Positions 1 to 5,683 of a stretch of 8,020 nucleotides of DNA are shown here, piece after piece; position 1 is the stretch's first letter, and each line of letters starts with the position of its first letter. The stretch is from NCBI GenBank assembly GCA_964637705.1, contig CAZWVM010000169.1, positions 1-8,020 on the forward strand, written 5' to 3'. The notes below the pieces were generated by a model. That model was given only the letters and a program-made list of their open reading frames with translations. It was not told where the DNA came from and made no database searches. This DNA comes from CAZWVM01 sp964637705 (GTDB lineage Bacteria > UBA8481). Position numbers and translations under genes: made by a program.

Positions 1-109
1 GGATGGCGCCCGCGAGGATGTTCTGCCCGCCGAAGACCTTGTAACCGAGGCGCTGTGAAGCGCTGTCGCGGCCGTTCCGGGACGAGCCGACGCCTTTCTT
101 ATGTGCCAC
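1..109 (-). CDS. rpmA: 50S ribosomal protein L27 (5' part, runs off the window)
   Basis: L27 is a large-subunit ribosomal protein whose flexible N-terminus reaches the peptidyl-transferase centre. Only the first 36 codons are inside the window. They read MAHKKGVGSSRNGRDS, then QRLGYKVFGGQNILAGAI, which is the L27 N-terminus almost to the letter. The start is GTG at 109-107, fixed by a strong Shine-Dalgarno GGAGGT at 122-117 with 7 nt spacing. In frame upstream a TGA lies 18 nt before the GTG, so the protein cannot begin earlier. It therefore lacks the N-terminal extension that Prp removes in Firmicutes-type L27, although a prp gene lies upstream at 4932-5273. Its usual partner rplU is about 5 kb away rather than adjacent. 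Identification is very secure; the 3' end is not visible. Confidence 0.96.
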   Translation of the reverse strand, partial: MAHKKGVGSSRNGRDSASQRLGYKVFGGQNILAGAI

Positions 110-116
110 GAGAACT

Positions 117-134
117 ACCTCCGTTCAGGCGGAG
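117..134 (-). promoter_or_regulatory. rpmA ribosome binding site inside a short hairpin
   Basis: The minus strand carries CTCCG (134-130), a 6-nt loop and CGGAG (123-119). The 3' arm overlaps the Shine-Dalgarno GGAGGT (122-117) of rpmA. The 5-bp GC-rich stem would partly hide the ribosome binding site in the mRNA. The pairing is visible; any regulatory effect is inference, and a 5-bp stem can occur by chance. Confidence 0.35.
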
Positions 135-137
135 AAC

Positions 138-164
138 TCTATACCTTATTCCAGCCCGAGGCAA
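138..164 (-). promoter_or_regulatory. Possible sigma-70-type promoter for rpmA
   Basis: On the minus strand, TTGCCT (164-159, 4 of 6 matches to TTGACA) and TATAGA (143-138, 4 of 6 to TATAAT) are separated by 15 nt, which is short of the 17-nt optimum. The site lies in the 97-nt gap between the kinase stop and rpmA, just upstream of its ribosome binding site. A separate promoter would make sense here because rpmA is split from rplU. The match is moderate. Confidence 0.4.
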
Positions 165-206
165 TGAAATAGTTGGGGACGGCCTCGAACGAGAAGGGGC
201 AGGAAT

Positions 207-2636
207 TCACTGAACAGCAGCGAATTCAGGGTTCGGTATCTTCAGCATCAGGATCGACGTCTTCATGCCTGCATCGTAAGCGGTAAAGTAGAGGAATCGT
301 CGATGGTCGATTTCGGCAAGAAACGGCGCCGTCACATGAATATACTCCGGGCCCACCCGTCGCGGCTCGAGAAACAGCGACCGGTCCCCGAAAGGTTCCC
401 CGCTCCCGGCCGTCGCTCGAAAAATGTTGTTCACAGGACTGCCAAAGAGCGATTCGGTCGCCGTGTAGAAAAGAGCCAGGCGATTCCCATCATGTTCCCG
501 GTAGACCATGGGACACGAAACGGCGCCCCGATCCGCACCGGACGTCGAGGGATCCAACTCGACACGGAAATCTCCCCAGGCGAGACCATCCGTGCTAGCG
601 GCGCTGAGGATGTAGACCGCAGGCTTCCGTTGACGATCACCCACGTGCGCGAACATCCGGTATCGTCCATTGTCCTCGAGAATCGAGCGAGGATCGATCG
701 TTCCGACGCCGGGGCCGACGTCGGAACAGCGTATGACGAGGCCGACGGGATCGAAGCGGCCGGCGTCGATCTCACGCCACGCATGGACGCCCCGGACGGT
801 GCCGCCCGATGCCACCTGAGCAAGGAGAATGCCGAGTTCCGCGATATAGACCGGGCACGTGATCGCATCGTAACCCGCAGGAGCCGGTATCGGCACGTGG
901 CTCGAGGGAGTCCAGGTCGTCCCGTCCCGGCTTTCGGCGAATCCGATTTTCGGAGGGAGGCGTCGACCGCCGCCGCGATACGCCATCAGGTACCGGTCGC
1001 CCTGTCGCCATATGAACGGAAAGTTGACGTCCCCCTCATCCCAACCGGAAGGATCGCCGCGATAAACGACAAGCGTCGGCAGGATGCCGCGATTGGATTC
1101 AGCTTCGACGTTCCCGACCGCCGCGAATTCGGCGCCTGCAGGAGGGGAAGACGGAACCGTCGAAGGGGGATCAACCGGATGCGGCGATGGATCCGAAGAG
1201 AGAGGGACGGCCCACCAACCGGACTTCGCTGCGGCGAAGGCGGTCACAAGGGCCAGCAGAGCGACCACAGCAAGGGTGATCAACCTCCGCGGCTTTTGAA
1301 TCGCATCTCCCAGAATCAGGAGCGCCCGATCTCGTCGATTGATGAGAATTCGACCTCGTATGACCGCCTCCTCCGCGGCCGCTCGCGCCTCCGTGACGCG
1401 GGTTCTGAGTTCGACGGCGGCGCGCTCCTGCTCGTTTCTTTCCGACGCGTAGGAACCGGCGATATCGTCATACTGGCGGGCATACCCGAGCGCCTCCCGG
1501 GCGTCATCCTCCCGGCCCTCCTCGAGAGCGTTTTCGGCCACGAGCCTCCATCCCGAGGCGTTTCGTTCCGCCTCCGCACGCCGGACCGCCAGACCGCGAA
1601 CGATCTCCTCCGCATCGTGCAACAGCCGTTCCGTCTCCCGGGCTTTCCGGTCCGCCGTGCGGGCATCCCGGTGAATCCCCACGAGCGTTCTCTCGGCACC
1701 CGGTATGAGCCTTACCCAGATCGGCAGGTCGATCCGGATCTCGTCATCAGGTTCCGGAGGGCCGGTGATCGGTTGGCCGGACAGGCATCGCTCGAGATCG
1801 TCTTTCACGCACGCGCAGTCAGGATATCGACGAAGAGGATCGCGGTCGGTGCATCCCGAGATGACCGCGTCAAGATCGGCCGGGACACCCGGGACGACGT
1901 GACGCAACGGAGTCAAACGCCCCTCCAAGTGTCCCCGGATGGCGGCGGCGGCACTGGAGGCTTCGAACGGCAGTCGGCCGGCCGTCAACCTGTAGATGAG
2001 CACTCCGAGACTGTAGATGTCCGAAAGGGCGGATGCGTCCCTCCCCTCGATCACCTCGGGCGCCATGTAGGCCGGTGTACCGAGGATCGTGCCCATTTGA
2101 GTCACGGCGATCGATTCGTCGGTGATCGCGCGAGCCAGACCAAAATCGACCAGCTTGGCCCGACCCTCGGAACCGATCATGACATTGGCCGGCTTCACGT
2201 CGCGATGCAACATACCCTGGCCGTGGGCAAGGGCGAGTGCCTCGGCCACGTCTCGGCCGATCTCGACGGCGCGCCTCCATTCCATGGGGCGCGTCACACC
2301 CTGGTCGGAAGCGACGGCCCCCCCCCTAACGAACTCCATGGCGATATAGGGGAGCCCATTCAATTCGCCGAAATCGTATACGCGAACAACACAGGGCGAA
2401 TCGAGGCGTGCGGCGGAACGGGCCTCCCGTTCGAAGCGCTTCCTGACATCCTCGTCGACGGCATGCTGGGGCCAGAGCGTTTTGAGGGCGACCTCACGGG
2501 CGAGATTTTCGTCCCAGGCGCGATAGACGGGGCCCATGCCGCCACGCCCCACGAGTTCGAGAATCCGGTATCGGCCGAGGACATCCCCAATGCCCGGGAT
2601 GCGCGCCCCGGAAGGATCCATCGTCACGGCCGCCAC
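207..2636 (-). CDS. Membrane serine/threonine kinase with PspA-like segment and extracytoplasmic beta-propeller
   Basis: This 809-aa protein has four parts. Residues about 23-285 are a PknB-type Hanks kinase with nucleotide loop GRGGMGPVY (30-38), VALK lysine 52, HRDVKPAN (144-151, catalytic Asp146), DFG (164-166) and APE (192-194), so it should be active. Residues about 315-440 are charged and helical; 363-439 align without gaps to residues 71-147 of the PspA encoded at 2947-3657. Residues 452-470 form one transmembrane helix preceded by KPRR, predicting a cytoplasmic kinase. After a Pro/Ser-rich linker (479-500), residues about 520-805 carry five repeats centred on Pro540, 595, 649, 709 and 771, resembling the five-bladed propeller of GH43/GH32-like proteins. 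Blade 1 has FP where GH43 enzymes have a catalytic DP; blade 3 keeps DP. I infer a ligand-sensing receptor kinase rather than a hydrolase. It is last in the pspA operon, 15 nt after the previous stop. The GTG start is uncertain: no clear Shine-Dalgarno exists, and ATG at 2621 is an alternative. Confidence 0.9.
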   Translation of the reverse strand: MAAVTMDPSGARIPGIGDVLGRYRILELVGRGGMGPVYRAWDENLAREVALKTLWPQHAVDEDVRKRFEREARSAARLDSPCVVRVYDFGELNGLPYIAMEFVRGGAVASDQGVTRPMEWRRAVEIGRDVAEALALAHGQGMLHRDVKPANVMIGSEGRAKLVDFGLARAITDESIAVTQMGTILGTPAYMAPEVIEGRDASALSDIYSLGVLIYRLTAGRLPFEASSAAAAIRGHLEGRLTPLRHVVPGVPADLDAVISGCTDRDPLRRYPDCACVKDDLERCLSGQPITGPPEPDDEIRIDLPIWVRLIPGAERTLVGIHRDARTADRKARETERLLHDAEEIVRGLAVRRAEAERNASGWRLVAENALEEGREDDAREALGYARQYDDIAGSYASERNEQERAAVELRTRVTEARAAAEEAVIRGRILINRRDRALLILGDAIQKPRRLITLAVVALLALVTAFAAAKSGWWAVPLSSDPSPHPVDPPSTVPSSPPAGAEFAAVGNVEAESNRGILPTLVVYRGDPSGWDEGDVNFPFIWRQGDRYLMAYRGGGRRLPPKIGFAESRDGTTWTPSSHVPIPAPAGYDAITCPVYIAELGILLAQVASGGTVRGVHAWREIDAGRFDPVGLVIRCSDVGPGVGTIDPRSILEDNGRYRMFAHVGDRQRKPAVYILSAASTDGLAWGDFRVELDPSTSGADRGAVSCPMVYREHDGNRLALFYTATESLFGSPVNNIFRATAGSGEPFGDRSLFLEPRRVGPEYIHVTAPFLAEIDHRRFLYFTAYDAGMKTSILMLKIPNPEFAAVQ

Positions 2637-2651
2637 GCGGTCTGCATGATG

Positions 2652-2927
2652 TCAATCGGCCGGCGGCACGTCACGGGTCCCGTACGTCCGCAGGGTGATC
2701 AGCGCCGCGGCACGGCGCGCTCGAGCCATGAGCAGGCATTTCGACTCCCGGGCCAACCGGTATCGGTCGGCAGCAAGCCGCGCCCGTTCGTCCGTCGTCG
2801 CGACGGAGCGACAATCATGCAGCCGCCTCGCCGCGGCGCCGAGTCGGACCGCTTCGGTGCGCAATTCCTCAATGGCCGCATCCAGCTCGGCCTCGATGAC
2901 GAAGCACCCGAAACCGGCGTCGTCCAC
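2652..2927 (-). CDS. Small unrecognised helical protein in the pspA-kinase operon
   Basis: I do not recognise this 91-aa product. It looks mostly alpha-helical, with an acidic/Ala-rich stretch (about residues 11-35) and an Arg/Ala-rich stretch (about 48-80), two spaced cysteines (8 and 39) plus one near 64, and no signal peptide or transmembrane segment. The start is GTG at 2927: AGGAGG at 2939-2934 sits 6 nt upstream and is a near-perfect Shine-Dalgarno. An in-frame TTG at 2942 would place that site inside the gene and is less likely. The gene begins 19 nt after pspA ends, and the kinase begins 15 nt after its stop, so the three are probably co-transcribed. Location suggests an accessory or adaptor for PspA or the kinase; that is inference only. 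Confidence 0.75.
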   Translation of the reverse strand: MDDAGFGCFVIEAELDAAIEELRTEAVRLGAAARRLHDCRSVATTDERARLAADRYRLARESKCLLMARARRAAALITLRTYGTRDVPPAD

Positions 2928-2933
2928 GGTCCG

Positions 2934-2939
2934 CCTCCT
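2934..2939 (-). promoter_or_regulatory. Ribosome binding site that fixes the start of the 91-aa gene
   Basis: AGGAGG on the minus strand lies 6 nt before the GTG at 2927 and 4 nt or less after an in-frame TTG at 2942. It therefore supports the GTG rather than the longer TTG reading. Confidence 0.75.
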
Positions 2940-2946
2940 CAATCGC

Positions 2947-3657
2947 CTACTGTTTCTTCGCGCCGAGCTTCCCCTGCTTTTTCATCTTGGCCTTGAGCTT
3001 CGCCAATTCGTCATCGACCTCATCGTTGCGCGCCATCTCGGCGAACTGCGCTTCCACGTCGTCCCGATCGAGTTCCTTGACCGCCGCGGCCTGAGCCTCG
3101 AGATCCTCGATCTTGTCCTCGATCCGATCGAAATGCCGGTGCGCACCCGGGCCGGATCCGAAAATTCCCTTCTTCCGCCCCATGCCGGACAGGGTCTCAG
3201 AGATGCGCTTGGAGGCCTGGGCGCGCTGATGCTTGGCGACCAGGATGTTCTTCTTGCGTCTCGCCTCGTCCATCTTCGCTTCGAGCGCCTTCAAGGAGCT
3301 CTTGAGGGCCTCGGTCCCCTCCTGCTGAGAAGCGAGTTCGGCGGAATAGACCTCGTCCAGCTGGGCCTGCTCCTTGGCCCTGACCAGGGCCTTCTTCGCA
3401 AGGTCATCGTCGTTTTTTCTGACGGCAATCTCGGCCTTCTTCCTCCACTCCTCCGCTTCGGCTTGAGCTTTATCGCGCTTCATCTGGAGACGCTTCTCGT
3501 CCGCGATGGCGCGCGCCACCTGGCGCTTCGCCTCGGCATAGTCCCGTTCCATATCCTGCACCAGCTTCTCCAGAGTCGCGACGGGATCCTCGACCTTGTC
3601 GAGAAGACTGTTGATGTTGGTCGAGATGACCACGCCGATCCGCTCCAAAATGTTCAT
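2947..3657 (-). CDS. pspA: Phage shock protein A (PspA/IM30 family)
   Basis: PspA/IM30/Vipp1 proteins are ESCRT-III-like peripheral membrane proteins that polymerise on damaged inner membrane. In enterobacteria PspA also holds the activator PspF inactive. The 236-aa product starts with the family's amphipathic helix and hallmark NINSLLDKVEDP (about 14-25), followed by a long coiled coil (about 26-155), a short Gly-rich break (about 158-172) and a C-terminal helix (about 173-225). Length is close to the usual 220-240. Signature residues EEWRKKAE and DDDLAKKAL lie at 69-91. The ATG is preceded by GGAGGT (3668-3663) at 5-nt spacing. It is the first gene downstream of the sigma-54 promoter at 3697-3712, with the PspF-like gene in tandem upstream rather than divergent as in E. 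coli. No pspB or pspC homologue is visible here. Confidence 0.95.
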   Translation of the reverse strand: MNILERIGVVISTNINSLLDKVEDPVATLEKLVQDMERDYAEAKRQVARAIADEKRLQMKRDKAQAEAEEWRKKAEIAVRKNDDDLAKKALVRAKEQAQLDEVYSAELASQQEGTEALKSSLKALEAKMDEARRKKNILVAKHQRAQASKRISETLSGMGRKKGIFGSGPGAHRHFDRIEDKIEDLEAQAAAVKELDRDDVEAQFAEMARNDEVDDELAKLKAKMKKQGKLGAKKQ

Positions 3658-3696
3658 GGGTTACCTCCCGAAAGTTTGGTCTTCGATTCCGATGGC

Positions 3697-3712
3697 TGCA
3701 GAAAGCATGCCG
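3697..3712 (-). promoter_or_regulatory. Sigma-54 (-24/-12) promoter of the pspA operon
   Basis: The minus strand reads CGGCATGCTTTCTGCA. Against the consensus TGGCACG-N4-TTGCA it keeps the invariant GG (3711-3710 region) and GC (3699-3698 region) with exactly 10 nt between them, and differs at three less critical positions. The predicted start near 3687 leaves a leader of about 30 nt containing the pspA ribosome binding site. A sigma-54 activator gene lies immediately upstream. The exact spacing plus context make this a good call. Confidence 0.75.
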
Positions 3713-3764
3713 GATCGAGAACGCTGGAAACACACGATTTCATGTCGAAGCGAATCCCGGTATG

Positions 3765-3790
3765 GGCGGAGTCCGCCGGCAAGCGGCGGA
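3765..3790 (-). promoter_or_regulatory. GC-rich inverted repeats, candidate enhancer for the PspF-like activator
   Basis: The minus strand has TCCGCCG (3790-3784), a 5-nt spacer and CGGCGGA (3778-3772), a perfect 7-bp dyad, followed one base later by a third half-site TCCGCC (3770-3765). The two TCCGCC copies start exactly 20 nt apart, about two helical turns. The dyad centre is about 94 nt upstream of the predicted sigma-54 transcription start, a normal distance for an activator's upstream binding site. It also begins 12 nt after the activator's stop codon, so it could act as a transcription stop, but no T-run follows. The repeats are visible; binding is inferred. Confidence 0.5.
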
Positions 3791-3802
3791 TTTCGCCGAC
3801 CG

Positions 3803-4852
3803 TCACTCATTCAAGGCGAGCTCGTGTTTTCTCACGAGCCGGCGGAACTGGTCATAGGAGAGGAGGAGTTTCTGCGCCGCAGATCGACCGTTTCGGGAGG
3901 AGCGGATCGCCTCGACGAGAACGCGGCGTTCAAAGGCGCACACCTGCTCGTGAAACCCGCCGTCGACGGGGCCGCACGACGGCTCTCCCCTTCGGGGGGG
4001 AAGGTCGCAGGTCTGAATCTCGGAGGAGTCGCAGAGCACCGCGGCCGTCTCGATCGCGGCGCGAAGCTCACGCACGTTCCCCGGCCAGGGTCTGAGAGAC
4101 AACTCGACGAGGGCCGCGTCCGAAATGCGCCGAACCTGAAGCCAGGGCATCTCGGAGATGAGCCTCTCCAGGAAATGCCTCGACAGATCCGGAATGTCCT
4201 CGCGTCGTTCACCCAGCAGCGGCACGCGAATCTCGGCATACCTGATGCGATCGTAGAGATCCGCGAGAAACTCCCCGCGGCGAACTCGTTCGTCGAGATC
4301 GGCGTTCGTGGCGGCGATGATGCGGACATCGACTTCGATGGGCCTCGAACCACCTACGCGCTCGAAGCGCTGGTATTCGATGACCCGAACCAGCATCTTC
4401 TGCAGTTCGAGAGGCATATTCCCGATCTCGTCCAGAAAGAGTGTTCCGCCGTCAGCCATCTCGAGTTTGCCGGCCCTCAGCCCGGTCGCGGACGTGAAGG
4501 CCCCCTTCTCATGGCCAAAGATCTCGCTCCCCATGACGCCATGGGGAACGGCACCGCAATTCACAGTGATGAACGGGCGCGCGGCGCGCGGCGACAAGGC
4601 ATTGAGCAACTGTGCAACCAATTCCTTGCCGACCCCGCGTTCTCCCCGCACAAGGATCGGGCGAGGATAGGGTGCAATCCGGGCCAAAGTATGGCGAAGT
4701 TTCTTCATGGCCGGGGAATCCCCGACCAGGCAATCGGTGGAACCTCCCAGTTCGTCCCGAACGAACTTCATGCGTGGAGAATAGACCGACGGAAGAAGAT
4801 GCACAAGGGGGGATCCCGAGCGGATCCAAGCACTCGAATCGCCGCCCGGCAT
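3803..4852 (-). CDS. PspF-like sigma-54-dependent transcription activator
   Basis: The product is an enhancer-binding AAA+ ATPase that remodels sigma-54 RNA polymerase; the nearby target is probably the pspA promoter. With the ATG at 4852 it has 349 aa: Walker A GERGVGKE (70-77), GAFTSA (117-122), Walker B GGTLFLDE (135-142), WPGNVREL (256-263) and a Fis-type helix-turn-helix (about 308-344) ending YDQFRRLVRKHEL, very close to PspF. Like PspF it lacks a receiver or other sensor domain. Three functional PspF positions differ: the GAFTGA loop has Ser121 for the second Gly, the first arginine finger is Leu196 (Arg202 keeps the second), and the PspA-contact Trp56 position is Ala90. The 4852 start has GAGGAG (4867-4862) 9 nt upstream. 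ATG at 4771 (322 aa, nearer PspF's 325) is a serious alternative. A longer reading to 4975 would overlap prp and is unlikely. Confidence 0.9.
   Translation of the reverse strand: MPGGDSSAWIRSGSPLVHLLPSVYSPRMKFVRDELGGSTDCLVGDSPAMKKLRHTLARIAPYPRPILVRGERGVGKELVAQLLNALSPRAARPFITVNCGAVPHGVMGSEIFGHEKGAFTSATGLRAGKLEMADGGTLFLDEIGNMPLELQKMLVRVIEYQRFERVGGSRPIEVDVRIIAATNADLDERVRRGEFLADLYDRIRYAEIRVPLLGERREDIPDLSRHFLERLISEMPWLQVRRISDAALVELSLRPWPGNVRELRAAIETAAVLCDSSEIQTCDLPPRRGEPSCGPVDGGFHEQVCAFERRVLVEAIRSSRNGRSAAQKLLLSYDQFRRLVRKHELALNE
4778..4806 (-). promoter_or_regulatory. Possible leaderless-type promoter inside the activator's 5' region
   Basis: TTGTGC (4806-4801) and TATTCT (4783-4778) are separated by 17 nt, and an in-frame ATG (4771) follows 6 nt later. 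This spacing fits a transcript starting at the ATG itself. The hexamers match consensus at only 3 and 4 of 6 positions, so chance is possible. If real, the activator starts at 4771 and is transcribed independently of rplU-prp. Confidence 0.28.
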
Positions 4853-4931
4853 CTGACGCCTCTCCTCGCAGCCACGGAACGTGGGCTTCGAATCGATGTT
4901 CGGACTCGGGACGCGACCAGATCGAACGGTC

Positions 4932-5273
4932 CTAGGCGCCCCCCCCTGGCGGCGCAAGCCCGGGCAGAACGGCATGGCCCGACACGGCCACCCTCTCCGG
5001 GTGCCTCTTCTCGATTTCGAGCAGGGATCCTACGACGACGGCGATGACCGCTCGGCCGGCTTCCCCCAGGGCCCGGGCGTTCCATGAGAGCCTGAGAAGT
5101 CCCGGCTCCTCCTGGTCCACCTTCACTTCGGCGGGCACGACTTCTCTCAGGCCATAGACGAGCGCCCACGCGAGGGTCGAGACGGCCGCGCAGACGACAT
5201 CGCTTCCCCGGGCCGCCGTCCCCGCATGACCGGAAACCTCGAGGCTCTCAGGCGCGAGAGCGACCCGGATCAC
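4932..5273 (-). CDS. prp: Ribosomal-processing cysteine protease Prp
   Basis: Prp (YsxB/DUF464 family) is a small cysteine protease that trims an N-terminal extension from ribosomal protein L27 in Firmicutes and some other phyla. The 113-aa product carries the family signature SGHAGTAARGSDVVCAAVS, with catalytic His16 and Cys28 at the usual 12-residue separation, and normal family length. It starts with GTG 4 nt after the rplU stop without its own Shine-Dalgarno, so translation is probably coupled to rplU. The order rplU-prp matches other bacteria, but rpmA does not follow directly, and the L27 start visible at 109-1 has no extension to remove. Its substrate here is therefore unclear. Family assignment is firm; current function is open. 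Confidence 0.93.
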   Translation of the reverse strand: MIRVALAPESLEVSGHAGTAARGSDVVCAAVSTLAWALVYGLREVVPAEVKVDQEEPGLLRLSWNARALGEAGRAVIAVVVGSLLEIEKRHPERVAVSGHAVLPGLAPPGGGA

Positions 5274-5277
5274 GGGA

Positions 5278-5622
5278 TCAGAGGGAGATGGAGTCGATGC
5301 GGAGGCGAGAGAGTTCCTGCCGATGGCCGCGCTTGCGGCGGTAGTTCTTCGTCTTCTTGAACTTGAAGACGAGGATCTTGGCGCCGCGCTCGTGGGCGAG
5401 GACCGTAGCCTTCACGTTCGCGCCGGCAACCTCCGGACGGCCGATCTTGACGTCGGAACCGTCCTGGACGAGCAAGGCCTTGCCGAAATCGACCTGGGCG
5501 CCGATCTCGGCGTCCACGCGATCCACGGTCAGGACATCGCCGACCTCGACGCGAAACTGGCTACCGCCGTGCGCCACGATGGCGTACCGGCCGGAACCTG
5601 TTTGTGCAGTCTCTGGTGTCAT
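5278..5622 (-). CDS. rplU: 50S ribosomal protein L21
   Basis: L21 is a 23S rRNA-binding protein of the large subunit. The 114-aa product has the family core YAIVAHGGSQFRVEVGD (about 13-29) and the C-terminal signature KNYRRKRGHRQ (about 92-102). It carries about 11 residues (MTPETAQTGSG) ahead of the usual L21 start, with no better in-frame start there. No Shine-Dalgarno precedes the ATG; instead a -10 box ends 9 nt upstream, so the transcript is probably leaderless or nearly so. It is followed by prp after 4 nt and is separated from gltX by 61 nt. Confidence 0.97.
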   Translation of the reverse strand: MTPETAQTGSGRYAIVAHGGSQFRVEVGDVLTVDRVDAEIGAQVDFGKALLVQDGSDVKIGRPEVAGANVKATVLAHERGAKILVFKFKKTKNYRRKRGHRQELSRLRIDSISL

Positions 5623-5631
5623 AGGGCGTGA

Positions 5632-5660
5632 ACTATACGGTCAGGGCAGGGCCAATGCAA
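5632..5660 (-). promoter_or_regulatory. Sigma-70-type promoter of rplU-prp
   Basis: The minus strand has TTGCAT (5660-5655) and TATAGT (5637-5632, 5 of 6 to TATAAT) with an ideal 17-nt spacer. The predicted start near 5625 is only 2-3 nt before the rplU ATG at 5622, consistent with the missing Shine-Dalgarno. It is the best -10 element in the window and lies in the only gap between gltX and rplU. Confidence 0.65.
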
Positions 5661-5683
5661 CAGTTATTTCGACCCGTCGAGGC

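Noticed and set aside
110..206. Terminator after the kinase gene
   Set aside because: I searched the 97-nt gap for a stem followed by T residues and found none, so read-through into rpmA remains possible.
303..2996. Long open frame of about 897 codons on the plus strand
   Set aside because: It lies antisense to the kinase, the 91-aa gene and the end of pspA, all of which have clear family motifs or a ribosome binding site. Its product is Arg-rich without recognisable domains, as expected for a shadow frame in GC-rich DNA.
3735..3755. Possible IHF site between the dyad and the sigma-54 promoter
   Set aside because: An AATCGTGTGTTT-like stretch is present but mismatches the consensus at two core positions. 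Too weak to call.
3772..3790. Rho-independent terminator after the PspF-like gene
   Set aside because: The 7-bp stem is strong but no T-run follows, and its distance from the promoter fits an enhancer better. Termination is not excluded.
3663..3802. Mobile-element boundaries around the Psp-like block
   Set aside because: I saw no transposase, integrase, terminal inverted repeats or target-site duplication at either junction, so no mobile element is claimed.
4853..4975. Longer start for the PspF-like gene reaching into prp
   Set aside because: It would overlap the prp 3' end by 44 nt, adds residues with no family match, and the ATG at 4852 has a good ribosome binding site.
3596..5047. Open frame of about 483 codons on the plus strand
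   Set aside because: Antisense to the PspF-like gene and parts of pspA and prp, whose motifs are intact. No coding signal of its own.
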